64,000 bases of DNA from Scalesia atractyloides (GCA_947069175.1 CAMTDV010000017.1:33551126-33615125), one strand, 5' to 3'; positions 1-11,214 are shown, numbered from the stretch's first letter. Notes: generated by a model not told the origin, from the sequence alone. Numbers and translations: made by a program.

Positions 1-2229
1 GAACACCCTAAGGTGGTCATAGGTTGGGTGTCGTAGGTAAAGGGCGAACGTAGGGGTGAAGAAATTAAGCCTTTTGGTGGGAAGGATATTGTGGAGGTAA
101 GTGGCGGTGTGAAGAGCTTCAACCCCGAAAGTAGGTGGTAGGTGTGCATGGATTAGAAGTGAACGGATGATATCGTTTAGTCGTCGAATCATACGTTTTG
201 CCCGCCCGTTTTGGGAAGAGGTTTGTGGACAAAAGAACCTGAATAGGAGTCCATGTTGTTGGGCAAATTGTTTAAACATGTTATTATCAAATTCACCACC
301 CAAGTCACATTGGAATGTTTTGATGTGGCGATTGAATTGGGTAAGGATGAGACGGTGAAATTTAACAAAAGTTGGGAAGGTCTCGGATTTATATTTTAAC
401 GGGTAAACCCACACAAAATGTGAAAAGTTATCAATGAGGACCATGTAATATTTATACCCAGTTTTGCTAACGACAGGTGAGGTCCACAAGTCACAGTGAA
501 TAATATCAAACGGTGAAAAAGTGAAAAAATTGGACGTATAAAAAGGCAATCGTTTACTATTAGATAAATGGCATGAATTACAAAAACTAGAAGACGTGTC
601 TTTATTGCATAAAAAATTAAATTTACGACCAAGAATATCTAAGACTTGAGTGTCAGGATGCCCAAGTCGATCATGCCAGGGTAGAGAGGTGGTGGTGATG
701 AAACAAGCTTGTGGCGGAAGTTGTGGTGGTGTGATTGGATAAACGTCCCCCGTGCTATTGTGGTGGGAAAGGCTGCGTCCAGTTTGGAGATCCTTCACAG
801 AGAAACCAAAAGGGTCAAATTCAATAGAGACACTATTATCACGGGTGAAACGTCTAACGGAAATAAGGGTTTTAATGAAGGATGGGCTATAAAGAATATT
901 TGGTAGGATGTAGGTACGGTTATGAATTTTGTAAAAACCAGTGCTAGACCCATGTATTGGAAGGCATTGCCCATTGCCAACAAGAATTTTAGTATTTACA
1001 GGATACGAATTGGGAATAGAGATCATACCTGAGTTCAAGGTGACATGAGAGCCTGCGCCAGTGTCCATGACCCCGGGATCCTGTTGTTGCTGATTGAGTT
1101 GCATGGCTGAGAAAGCAGCCTGGAGATCAGCCGGGTTTAATGCATCGAAGCCTGTAGGAGGTGCCTGGTTACTGAAGTAGGCCGTATGGTTTGGGCCTGT
1201 AGGCGCAAAGAAAGTCGGAGGGGCTGATGGGCCCGTTGTGGGCTGATTTGGGCCTGAGGGAGGTGGCGCAAATGGTCCTGAAGTGGTATTAGGATACCAG
1301 GCCGGTTGTGTTAGGTAGGGGCAAGGAGGAACATTCCACCAAGCCCAGGTGGGATAAGTAGGTGCCTGATTGGTCCATGCTGGAGAGTTTTGACTGCGAC
1401 CAGATCCACGGCCTCGGCCACCTCGACTGTTTCGGTTCCATTGGTTACGGCCGCGCCCTCGTCCTCGGTTATTGTGAGGAGATGAGGTATTATAAATGGG
1501 TTGCGGCTGGGAATTTGGGCCAGAATTTGTATGAGGTACCTGATTAGAAGCGGCTGCAGCAACCATGACAAAGGTTGCGGAGTTTTGACGACCTTCGATG
1601 CGGATGACTTCATCAGCGAGCATAGATCTTGCGAGATCCCAATCGGCATTATTGGAGTTGATAAGCGAGGCTGTGGTGTCGAATTCTTGAGGCAGGCCGC
1701 GAACTAACTGAAGGACGAGTCGAGACTCTGTGATTGGCTGATCAACATCTTCAAGTTGGTTAGCCAACTCCTTCAATTTTTGACAATAGTCATCGATGGA
1801 AGAACACGCGGCAAGAGTCAAGTTGACAAATTTGGTTTCTAAAGCGGCGGCCCGTGCTTTCTTGTTGCTGAGGAAGATCTTTTCCAGCTTAACCCATGCG
1901 TCCCGAGCAGTGGAGTCGGATTCGAGAACCCGAACCAATAAGTCATCGGAGACGGTGCTATATATCCATTGGAGCACCAATGCGTCGAGTTCTTTCCATG
2001 CGTCGAAGGTGGGATCAGTTGTCGCCGGGGCTGGAGTTCCATCAATGTGGTTCAATACCTTGTATGTGACTACGTGTGGTTTGAATAACTTGATCCATGA
2101 GGAATAAGTAACCTTTAATCCATCTAAGGTACGAATTTTAGTTTGTATATTCGTGACAGAATAGGCTGGATGGAATGGGGTTTGTTTCGGTGATGAATCG
2201 GAGGATTCTGGGGGATCGGATTTTGTCAT
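1..2229 (-). CDS. copia gag-pol polyprotein, N-terminal 743 codons
   Basis: The frame from the ATG at 2229 stays open to base 1 by my reading. It codes for gag (about residues 1-250), then a Gly/Arg/Asn-rich stretch (about 270-300). Next come an aspartic protease motif DTGA at residues 389-392 and a GAG-pre-integrase zinc region with WHDRLGH and CNSC. The integrase core has Asp580 in HCDLW and Asp642 in QCDLGGEF. A D-D-35-E integrase needs Glu at residue 678; here the codon at 198-196 is AAA, Lys, in NGRAKR. The polyprotein would make the virus-like particle and integrate the cDNA. With this change integration is expected to fail even though the frame is otherwise well kept, so the copy is young but probably dead. 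Confidence 0.88.
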   Translation of the reverse strand, partial: MTKSDPPESSDSSPKQTPFHPAYSVTNIQTKIRTLDGLKVTYSSWIKLFKPHVVTYKVLNHIDGTPAPATTDPTFDAWKELDALVLQWIYSTVSDDLLVRVLESDSTARDAWVKLEKIFLSNKKARAAALETKFVNLTLAACSSIDDYCQKLKELANQLEDVDQPITESRLVLQLVRGLPQEFDTTASLINSNNADWDLARSMLADEVIRIEGRQNSATFVMVAAAASNQVPHTNSGPNSQPQPIYNTSSPHNNRGRGRGRNQWNRNSRGGRGRGSGRSQNSPAWTNQAPTYPTWAWWNVPPCPYLTQPAWYPNTTSGPFAPPPSGPNQPTTGPSAPPTFFAPTGPNHTAYFSNQAPPTGFDALNPADLQAAFSAMQLNQQQQDPGVMDTGAGSHVTLNSGMISIPNSYPVNTKILVGNGQCLPIHGSSTGFYKIHNRTYILPNILYSPSFIKTLISVRRFTRDNSVSIEFDPFGFSVKDLQTGRSLSHHNSTGDVYPITPPQLPPQACFITTTSLPWHDRLGHPDTQVLDILGRKFNFLCNKDTSSSFCNSCHLSNSKRLPFYTSNFFTFSPFDIIHCDLWTSPVVSKTGYKYYMVLIDNFSHFVWVYPLKYKSETFPTFVKFHRLILTQFNRHIKTFQCDLGGEFDNNMFKQFAQQHGLLFRFFCPQTSSQNGRAKRMIRRLNDIIRSLLIHAHLPPTFGVEALHTATYLHNILPTKRLNFFTPTFALYLRHPTYDHLRVF

Positions 2230-2301
2230 AGCGACCGGAAAAAAATCGAGGCTGGTTGACGGCTGGAAAAAAATAAAGAAGGTTTAGGGTTTCAGAACCG
2301 A

Positions 2302-2314
2302 GGCTCTGATACCA
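2302..2314 (-). promoter_or_regulatory. primer binding site, initiator Met tRNA, of the copia element
   Basis: On the minus strand the 13 bases TGGTATCAGAGCC match the complement of the 3' end of plant initiator Met tRNA. It lies six bases downstream of the LTR end at 2321. It fixes the direction of the element and the inner LTR border. Confidence 0.92.
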
Positions 2315-2320
2315 TAAAAG

Positions 2321-2516
2321 TGTTTATGGTATTCTATTATTGATATCAGAAAGAATACATGAGGGCCCTTTATATAGGGAAGAAACATAAACATAACCTA
2401 GCACCTAATTAGAAATAGATAATGATTCCTAATTTACAATGATTATCTATTACAAAAATATAAACTATCTAAATAAGATATGGTGCTAATAATTTTTTGC
2501 ATAGAAAATCGTCACA
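2321..2516 (-). repeat. 5' LTR of the copia element
   Basis: The 196-bp segment starts TGTGACG and ends AAACA on the minus strand. A TATA box (TATATAAAGGG) is at 2376-2366, so transcription should start about 30 bases further down the minus strand. The only other copy of this LTR would be outside the window, so divergence cannot be judged. Confidence 0.8.
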
Positions 2517-2595
2517 CTTCAAAGTATATGACAGAAACTAAAAACGTATAACTTTACTTGAGCATTGAAACTGAGAAACGAACTTAGAGGATTAC

Positions 2596-3792
2596 CGTGC
2601 ATTCATTAGCCATTGTATCCAAAACCAAAGTTAGTACTTTTTCACTGCCCAAAACTTCATGATCCAGCTGAGAAAATACTAAACTGCATATCTTGTGAGC
2701 AAACTGCATTAAAAACATGAATATAAAACTACATGTTTATCTCATAAAACTTTGTTCAGGCATAACTCATCAGTAAAGTAAACTCTTATATAGCAACTCA
2801 CCTTTTCTATCTGATCACTTAGAGACGATCTTTTATACTCCGAAAACGTTTCAGCACAAAATTTACATATCAAGTTCACATCAAAACTTGCAAGCTCCCC
2901 AACCATAAAATAAGCACATTTGCTCATATACGACACAATCATCCTATGCAACTTATCATATTCATCCGCACCAATAACCCTGTCAAACAAACTCACCCAT
3001 TTTAATAAAACGTCCACTGTTAAAGCACATATATACAAGAATGTGAACCTAACTGCCAATGTCTCCTAGGGTTCCTACCATAGCTTCTAAGAAAAATATC
3101 ATTATTTAAACGTCAATTAAACTACTTTCATTACAAACAATATACCTCAACCACGGCTGGATTTCATCAACCATCGAAAGCACTCTACAATACTCCTGCT
3201 CCTCTTTACTCTGAACATTAGCAACACGCTTAACAAGCGCGACAACCACCTCGAGCACCAACACCGCAATCTCCCTATCCTCGATCTCTTTCCTCACTTC
3301 CGGAACAATCCTTCCACTTCCATTTCCACTTCTCTTACCACACAAACTCCCTACAAACCCTAGCACAGCCACCCCTACCGCCTCCACCTCATCATATCTC
3401 CCCCAATTTCCACAAAAATTCATAAACCGAACACGCTGAACCTGAATCGTGCACGGTTTACACGACAACTGCGATGAAACAGCCTCCAAACAATCGATAC
3501 AAAGCCTGTAAGTATCGAACAGTTGTGAAGCGTACCGAGAGTCGATTTTGGGGGTTTCGTTGAGGCGTTTGGGGATGAGTGATAAGGATTTGTTGAGGAA
3601 TGATAAGAACTGCTTTGCGAGTGATCGGAGAGTTGTGACGTCAGCTTTTGGTGGTTTTTTATTGAGGATGGGGGAGAATGGGTGGAGGTGTGAGAGGAAG
3701 AGGTGGTGGATGTTTGTGAGATCTGTGGAGGATTCGAGCTTTGAGAGGAGTGATGATTCTGTTATGGCCGTGGTGGTGCCGGAATCCGCCAT
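2596..3792 (-). CDS. ESP: separase-like protein (cohesin-cleaving protease), N-terminal exons 1-3
   Basis: Three exons join in frame: 3792-3146, 2979-2802 and 2703-2596. They give 215 + 60 + 36 residues with GT-AG introns (first donor GTATAT, second GTGAGT, third GTAATC). The N-terminal segment with TLRSLAKQFLSFLNKSLS, the LFDTYRLCIDCLE segment and the exon-3 start FAHKICSLVFSQL resemble the helical-repeat N-terminus of plant separases. Those large C50-family proteases cut the cohesin kleisin at anaphase. The catalytic domain would be thousands of bases further left. The start at 3792 (MADSG) is preferred to the in-frame ATG at 3891 because the extra 33 residues look like untranslated leader. 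Identification is from memory of the family and is good but not certain. Intron 3 holds the copia element. Confidence 0.7.
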
Positions 3793-3949
3793 TAGCGGCG
3801 GTGTGTGGTGGCGTGTGGGAGAAGAGAGTGAAAGTGGGCGGGAAAGGAACAGAGTGTGGTTTAAGTGAAATGTTGAAAAGATGGAGGTCAAATTTGTTTT
3901 GGGAGTTACAAAACTAGTCCCTCCAGTATTTCTCTTTTATTTTTGGTAC

Positions 3950-4261
3950 CACTCAATGATCTCTAGATCTAGTGGTGGGAATTGGGAATGCTTGTTTTTC
4001 TCTTGGAAGATACAGGTTCAACTTCCACTTGACTCAGAGTGAGGCATTGGTGGGCAATGATTGGAGACCCAGTGAAACTTGGGTTCGTCCTTGAGGCAAA
4101 CTGGTTTTACCGATAATTTCACCGTCGTGCTTACTGGCGGGTGGGTTACCGGGTTTTCTACGGGATTGGTGGTGGACTCGGGTTACTCTCGGAGTACTCT
4201 GTTTGATCCAGTGGGTGTCCCGAGAGTGCTCGGGATTAATTATGTTGGCCGTTAAAAAAAA
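3950..4261 (+). mobile_element. tRNA-derived SINE candidate
   Basis: The segment is flanked by 7-bp repeats ttggtac (3943-3949 and 4262-4268) and ends in a short A-run (4254-4261). An A-box-like TAGATCTAGTGG at 3964-3975 and a B-box-like GGTTCAACTTC at 4015-4025 are about 40 bp apart, the spacing of a Pol III promoter. Length is about 312 bp. It lies in the gap between the separase-like and Lu7TM genes. The target duplication is short, so the call is tentative. Confidence 0.5.
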
Positions 4262-4289
4262 TTGGTACAAAGAATTTTTTAACATTCAA

Positions 4290-5545
4290 AATCAAATGAA
4301 CCGAATGTATAGCGAACCGTTCGTGAACTATTAGAGGAAGTTCGTTTATATGTGTTCTTTTAATAAATGAACGAATACAGACAAAGGTGACGTTTGTTCA
4401 ATTTTGTTTGTGAACGTGTGTAATATGTTCATTTACGTCAGTTCATGGTCGTTTGTGTAGTTTATGTTTGGTCGTTAAAGGGTTTTTTATATTATAATAT
4501 TTTTAAGTTTGGTTTATTACCCTAACATTTAAATCAGGAAGGTTAAGCATTTGAAGATAGTATCTTACTAAAACTTGTCATTTGAAACTTGGATTTTTTA
4601 AACAATATTTTAAGATAATAATGTCTTATGAGTATTATGCTTAACTGTCATGCTAAGTATGCCTTTCTTTTGTGTATTGGTTTTATTCATATGGCTACAC
4701 TTGGATCTCTATATTGAATCATATATTTCATATAAACACATTCTAGTATTGATAGTCTAATGCATCTGGCCAACCAAGGACCGGAAAGAAAGATGTAACC
4801 CAATACAGGACACAAGTAATTCCATGGTATTTAGTTCTGTTTTTTAACAATTTACAGTGGATTACAAGTTGATTTTTAGCGAGTTATGCTGGGCTGCAAT
4901 TTGTGTTATCTTCTCGACGCAGTTTTATGAGTTGAACAGGAACCCAGTGGTGGTTTTGCGGTTTGTGAACTGCTGATGGCAAGAAGCGGGTATCTGGCAG
5001 CTGCTAGTGTTTCCAGTGACTGATGTGAGACAGCGGACATTTATGAGAAGCAAACTATGGCGGTCGCTAGGGTTTCAAACGGCTAGGACAGTAAATTTGG
5101 TGACAAGTGGCATGTGCCACTGCCTAGGGTTTCCTTTCAATGGCGAAAGTTTAGGGAATCATATTATTTCGGTCAGAATCTGGAAACAACCTATGGTGGT
5201 GGCTAATGTTTAGGAGAGTATATGGAAACAACCTTTGTCGAAAATGATACATCCATGCTATAACCGTCGTCATAACGGATACAATACAAGATAACTGGTT
5301 GATACTTCACCAAGTAGTCAATCATATTAGCAAACAACTAACTGACAAAATACATAATGATCAAAAAACATAACATACAGTCACTCTTTGTTTCAATAAA
5401 TTCAACTTCAACATCAAAACTATGTGGCATTCTTTTCTCCCTGTGTCCAAAGTAGGTTGCTTCCTTGTTTTTTGGGATAAAATCTGTACAGAAGCTGGCA
5501 ATGGCTGTGCTTTTTGTTTACAACAAATGAATACAATTCAGGGGA
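4290..5545. other. intergenic stretch between the two host genes
   Basis: Bases 4296-4480 contain GTTCG/CGAAC-rich sequence that resembles the ends of the hAT-type MITE at 6257-6864, probably a decayed fragment. The rest is AT-rich single-copy-looking DNA, and the part nearest 5545 should hold the 3' untranslated region of the Lu7TM gene. I see no supported coding frame. Confidence 0.5.
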
Positions 5546-8500
5546 CTATTCTCTCTTGCCTTCCGCATCATCATCGTCGTCTAGGTCAAACTCATCCGTG
5601 TTTTGACCGTTCTTCTCTCGTCGTTCCTGCTTGACTAAGCTGATGTCACCTTTGGGGGATCCACTGTTAAGGGCTTCGGTTTCTTCATCAGAATCTTCAC
5701 CTTTCTCTTCTGAATATGCATATCTGTTTCAAAGCATTTGAACACATGTTAATGACTTTTGGCCTGTTTAACAAATTCAACCAGTGTCATATTTAGCTAC
5801 CTTTTACTCTTTGACATATATGTTACTGTTTGACAATACAACCCGAGTTGACCTGATTCAGATAACTCACTACGTTTATCGATATACAAAAACTAATTCT
5901 ACTTTACCTTTGAGAACTCTGTGATGGTGTCCACAGATAGCAGATGACACAGAGCAATGCAAATGCAAGAATGTCCCAAAATGAGGTGATAATCCACCCG
6001 CTTTGCCACCTCTCGTTGAAAGGATCCGTTGCTTTGAAATACACCTGCAACAACAAATCAATTATCAAGATGATTAATTGTCTATGAGTTAAAGCATATG
6101 TGAAATGCATACCTCATATCCGATCCAAACAACGGAAAGAACAACTGTGATCAGTAATGCATTTGAGAACTTCCTGTATGTATCCAACTTAACAGAACTC
6201 CTCTTTGCCTGTATAGATTAAAGCTTAGTATTAATACACTTGAAAAATCTAACAGCTAGGCCTGTACACGAACCGAGCGAACATGAACACAGGAATGTTC
6301 GCGTTCATTCATTTAACTTATAACCGAACACGAACACAAACATATAATCAAACACATGTTTTTGTTCGTGTTCGTTCATTAAGAAAATGGACATGTTCGT
6401 GTTCGTTCGTTTAAAACCTCAACGAACAATTCATGAACATAAACAAACATAAAACAACACAAATGAACATAAATGACCAAACATAAACAGACCTAAAGTA
6501 GCTTTTTTTGTATATACTATTGATTAATTACGATAAGTTATATTGGAAAGCCCATTTTTATTGCCGGAAAGCCCAATTATCAATTCGTTATATGTATATA
6601 AGTAGTTAAAAAAACCTCTTTTATGTTTATATTTATATAAATATAACCCGATATGTATTTTTAAAATATTCACGAAGTAACCAACATAAATAGATGTTCA
6701 CGAACATAAATGAACGAACAACATGTGTGTCATGTTCGTTTGTTTTATTAAATGAACAAATAATTTTGTTCACGTTTGTTCTTTTATTTAATAATTGAAC
6801 TTCCTGCCAAACAAATTCACAAACAGTTCACGAACGTTCGGTTCGTTTACAGCCTACAGGCCTACTAACAGCAGAAAATAAGAAAGATCCAGTTATAATG
6901 ATGTAATAGATAAAGCATAACCTGTAGCTGTGTAAGTGTCTTCGAAAGCGAAGTGAAAATCCACATGATCAAAAATGCATCCAACAATGCATTAGGAAGT
7001 ACAAGAATAACCCTTGCTCTTCCAGCTATGTCACTTATGGTCCCCACATTCTCGGTAACATTCAGCAACTCAGTTGATAAAAAGTAAGTTACTCCAATAA
7101 GCATAACTTTTGTAGTAAGTCCACCAAGTGTAGGACGCACAACACCATACCCCATAGAAACACACAATATAAGTAACCGTGAAACGGTTCTCCTTATGGC
7201 TCCCACAGTCACAACCCAAGTCGTAATTGCAACGGGCCTTATTCCCGTGTTGTTAAAATACGAATAGTCAAAATACCAAAGTATCATTTCAAACAACCCA
7301 ATAGCAACTACGAAACTTATGCAATGTTGAAGTTGCAAAACATCGTCCCAAAATTTCACGTATTGTGAAAACCAAGCGATACAAAGCAGTGTGTATGCAA
7401 TCACCATGATTACGTAAAATTTCTTTAGTGGGGCCATTCTTCCAGGTAAGTAACCGTCAGGGTTCTTCCACGAGGTTTGACCAGTCAATGTCATCCCTCT
7501 GAGGTTTGGATCACATGATATGAAAAATAAGTTGTACATACCCGTTTTCGTGATGTAAGCCTCTGTGGTTCTTAATTGTGCGGTTAACGATTTTCCACGA
7601 AAATAAACGTTGACGGTGACCGGCCAGTTAGGGTCCCGTGCAGAAGGTATTCTAATAACTTCCCCTTGTTTACAACCTTCCACTTTAGCTAGATCAGCGG
7701 TGCAACAAATGGATCTCTGCCCACCATAAGGGGACCCACCAATGTTATCACGGTCAGCCGCCTCGAAAATAACAACTTGTACTATTCCAGTACGACGTTC
7801 GTTTTTTGAATATTTGGCTGCAGATGCTTCAGTCCTCCGAAATGTGATGTTCTGAAACCTATACATGTTTACGTTTCCACAAAATCAATTTTTTGAAAAG
7901 GTCATAACGCATAAAAATGTCTTCACTATTGATAGCAAATTAACACAACAGATCATAAACCACCACTGTATGCCTTTGCCAAAGTTAAACTCAAGATTAG
8001 TGATTTTAGTCTATTAGTACTAAAGATGCTATCTAATATCTACCCCAATTACAGAGTATTCTCTTCTTCCCACACAATCAAATACAAGAAGGCTTGTTTT
8101 GACTTCTAAAGTAAAAGCTCTTTGCAGAAGCTATAAATAAGATGCTATCTAATATCTAAAATACCCTTCACTAATTTAACATGAATCTTTGTACAACCTT
8201 GTTTTGACTTTTAAAGTCAAAGTTTTCTGTTGATAATCTGGCACAGAATATATCAGTTAGTTTTAGATATTTGTTGATTTCTAATTGGTTCTACATGAAT
8301 CTTTTGTTGATGTGTTGAACTATACCAAATTATGTTTGTGAAACTAACTAACGTAAAAGACAAATCTTTGACTGACATGGCGTTCTTGATCCTAATCCTT
8401 GTTGCCAGGAACTTGATTACCTACTGATTACATGAATGACTAGGCCTGATCACTGAATTAACTTGAACCCGAATAACCCGAGCCCGACCAACCCAAGCTT

Positions 8501-9360
8501 TAAATTGTTTGGTTATCGGGTAAGTTTTTCACATCCAAAAACCCGAAACCTGATTAAAAAACCCGAAGAACACCCCTACTTTCTATATGCGTGTTTTGAA
8601 ACCCCTCCTTATTTAGATCTTACCCATCCCCTTATTGTCAAACTCTGACACTATTTTCTTTGCACTGATCTATATAACAGATACTTTTATTTAAAGTATC
8701 TAAAAAAGCCGCAACCATGGACTACAAATAACAATTTATTTGCTCATCTTGTTACTATTCCATCTACAATAACAATTTATTCGCGATTTTCAATACATAA
8801 ACTTGTTATAACTTATAAATTCATTTCATGTTATTTATTTCTTCTTTTGACCACATGAAATGGGGATAAATTTCAATGCTTTTAACACTATCGTCCTCAA
8901 TATTTAAGTTTTTAACCTAATTGAATTCAAATTCCTAATTCTCAAACAATCACATCTCTCTAAACTTAAACAAACTAGTTAACTTTAACCTAACTGAAAT
9001 CAAATTTCAGTGTAATACACACTAAAAGCATAAATATAACAACATTGAGCCAATGTAACACCAGATCTGAATCAATAAGCAAAAACACACAAATGAAAAA
9101 TTAACAAACAATTACCGGATAAACGAACGACCGTCATTGGCGGTGACGACAGTTGAATAGCGAGGCAGTGGAGTAGCGGTGCGAGATGCGGCGAGACCTT
9201 CGCTGCCGCCGGAGACAAGGTACGCATTTCCGACTTCTCGGAACGGATCTCGATCGTACACGTGGATGGATGCGTCGGTGGAGTCAATTACAAGTAAAAG
9301 TAACAGTGAGAGTAGAGATAGTGTTGTGAACCGGCGGTTTGAAATGCGTGCGGGATTCAT
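5546..9360 (-). CDS. Lu7TM / TMEM87-type seven-transmembrane receptor-like protein
   Basis: Five exons join in frame: 9360-9116, 7858-6922, 6208-6113, 6044-5908 and 5723-5546, giving 530 residues and a TAG at 5548-5546, a normal length for plant members. All introns are GT-AG (donors GTAATT, GTTATG, GTATGC, GTAAAG). Residues 1-31 are a signal peptide with a leucine-rich core. About 32-230 is a lumenal domain with several cysteines (CCTAD, GCKQGE). Exon 2 then starts the seven-helix domain (APLKKFYVIMVIAYTLLCIA, WYFDYSYFNNTG) and exons 3-4 complete it. The tail is acidic (DLDDDDDAEGKRE) and cytosolic. The family (lung seven transmembrane receptor, TMEM87) acts in Golgi or endosomal membranes; the exact plant role is not settled. 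A MITE lies in intron 3. Confidence 0.88.
6257..6864. mobile_element. hAT-type MITE in intron 3 of the Lu7TM gene
   Basis: The 608-bp element has inverted ends starting TAGGCCTGTA on both strands and is flanked by an exact 8-bp duplication ctaacagc (6249-6256 and 6865-6872), the hAT signature. The interior is rich in GTTCGTGTTCG-type motifs and has no coding frame. Removing element and one duplication leaves an intron of 97 bp, close to the other short introns of this gene. Confidence 0.93.
7859..9115 (-). other. intron 1 of the Lu7TM gene (1257 bp)
   Basis: It begins GTAATT at 9115 and ends TATAG at 7859 on the minus strand. It holds a partly duplicated stretch (two copies of agatgctatctaatatcta near 8026 and 8141). 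It also has an AACCCGAA/GGGTTCG-rich patch at about 8460-8575 that looks like a degraded transposon end. No other gene is evident. Confidence 0.8.
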
Positions 9361-9777
9361 GGAGGTTTGGTTGAAGATTGGTGTGAGAGAAAGATGGGAT
9401 CGGGGATTTTGGTGGGAGTTGTGCGTGTTTGTTGGTGTGTGTTTGTTGTGTGTGTGTGTGTTGGGTGGGGGAGGAGTGAAAACGAAGGTATAACATCAAT
9501 AATGAATAAGCAAGTAGCAACAGTCGACGACGGTGATTTATTTGAGATGGAAGGCTTGTTTCACACGCGCCAGACCGGGTTCTTCACAAAGTTGACCCGA
9601 ACCCGTAACACCGTGTATAAAACTAGGGGTTGGTTTGATTTGGTTTTTTACACTTGATTACACTCGGTTGTGGTTTGGACTTTGGTATTGATTAGTTTTG
9701 GTTGATTAACTAAGTTAGGTTTGAACTAAGTAAACCAAATGCCACTTTAAATAACTTAGAGTGAACTGTCATTTTGT

Positions 9778-11022
9778 TTCATGAGGTTTGGTCACTTTTG
9801 TCATTTTAGTCCAAAACTCAAATCTTTTGCATTTGGGTCCTTGTGGTTTCAATTTCGTTGTCATTTTAGTCCAAAAGCAAACTCAGCTCAGATTTCTCAA
9901 AAAAAAAACCTAGTTTTTTGTCATTTTTCTCAGTTTAGTGAAGGGTATTTTGGTCATTACAAGTTTTATTATATAAATTTCTAATTAAAATAATAAAATA
10001 AAATTCGATCAAGCTTATGCACATATGAACTGTATAGATGATTATAAACCACTCACTCCTGACTATTATAAATAATTCCCATATTAGATTTGTATATTTA
10101 CATCTAAAACACATCTATCAAGCTTCTGATCTTCAATACTTACATAATCTAAACTACCCAAATCAATTAACACAAAACTTATAACCCATCCCATATGATA
10201 CCCAAAAGTCATACACAATCTCAGCAACCCCACATGAATGTTCTTTGTTCTTCAAGATCTCATGCCATTACACTTCAAATCAAAAGTCAAATACAAATAT
10301 ACAATTCACTGACTGCATTCAAACTGATCATTCAATAACAAGCAACAATTATGATGAATAAAGCCCTACCAAGATGATTGTTGATCTAAGGGGATATAAA
10401 TTAGCTAAGAAAGGGGAAATTCATGGTTGTGAAGCGGCAGAGAGAGATAGAGAGAAGGGTAGGTGTTATGTGGTGGTAGATCTGGTCGGGTTGTGGTGGT
10501 CAGGTGGTGGTGGAGATGGTGGTCGTTGGTGAGGCAGGTGGTTATGTGCGGTGGCTAATGGTTGTCATAGAGATATATATATATATAGATAGAGGTAAGT
10601 ATTATGTGGTGGTGGATCTGGTCGGTTTGTGGTAGTCAGGTGGTGGTGGTGATAGTTGTGGTGGTGGAGATGGTGGTAGTTGGTGAGGCAGGTGGTGGTG
10701 CGTGGTGGCTAATGGTTGCCGTATAGAGAGATCTGGATTAGGGTTTAATTTGGGGAAGAAGATGATCTCTTAGCTTTTATAAGGTCAAAGATGAATTTTA
10801 TTTTATTATTTTAATTAGAAATTTGTTATCATAAAACTTGTAATGACCAAATGTCTTTCACTAAACTGAAGAAAAGGACAAAAAAAGTTAGGGTTTTTTT
10901 TTAAATTTGAGCTGACTTTGCTTTTGGACCAAAATGGCAACAAAATTAAAACCACAGGGATCCAGATGCAAAAGGTTTGACTTTTGGACCAAAGTGACAA
11001 AAGTGACCAAACTTCAGGGAAT
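9778..11022. mobile_element. non-autonomous element with about 200-bp terminal inverted repeats, Mutator-like
   Basis: The left end (9778-9990) recurs inverted at 10800-11022, including GAGGTTTGGTCACTTTTGTC-type ends, the TTTTAGTCCAAAA block and a TTGGTCATTACAAGTTTTAT-like block. The 0.8-kb interior has GGTGGT-rich DNA with a near-tandem duplication (10456-10575 and 10592-10728). No transposase frame is visible. Long inverted repeats and lack of an open frame fit a Mutator-like or foldback element, but I could not find a clean 9-bp target duplication. Confidence 0.75.
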
Positions 11023-11214
11023 TTTAATATGCTTGATACAAACATATTTTAAATTTTCAAGGTTTTTTTTGTTTTAACATTGACAAATAAACATAATTCA
11101 CCTAGACATATATATATGTATACATACGTCATCTATACGTAAGTATGTCTTGATTGTTTTCCGTTTGGTTCGGTTATCAGGCACCCTTAACCATAACTCA
11201 TCATTGCTAAACTC

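Larger units (their letters stand above)
1..2516 (-). mobile_element. Ty1/copia LTR retrotransposon, 5' part, in intron 3 of the separase-like gene
   Basis: Read on the minus strand the order is 5' LTR (2516-2321), primer binding site (2314-2302), then one open gag-pol frame from 2229 to the window edge. Reverse transcriptase, RNase H and the 3' LTR would lie beyond base 1. The LTR is short, about 196 bp, as is usual for small copia lineages such as Ale/Retrofit; the lineage is an inference from LTR size and a glycine/arginine-rich gag tail. The element lies directly after exon 3 of the separase-like gene and points the same way. The base order cttca at 2517-2521 would be one target-site copy; the other is outside the window. 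Confidence 0.9.

Noticed and set aside
1311..1649. 112-codon minus frame in the copia region
   Set aside because: Different frame from the gag-pol frame that carries the DTGA and integrase motifs.
2742..3059. Separase exon 2 read as one 105-codon ORF with its own start
   Set aside because: The first part and last part are intron; GT-AG borders at 2979 and 2802 keep the frame with exons 1 and 3.
3548..3868. 106-codon plus-strand frame opposite separase exon 1
   Set aside because: It is an antisense shadow of the coding exon; its composition follows from the minus-strand codons.
9179..9493. 104-codon plus-strand frame opposite Lu7TM exon 1
   Set aside because: Antisense of the signal-peptide exon and its CA-rich leader.
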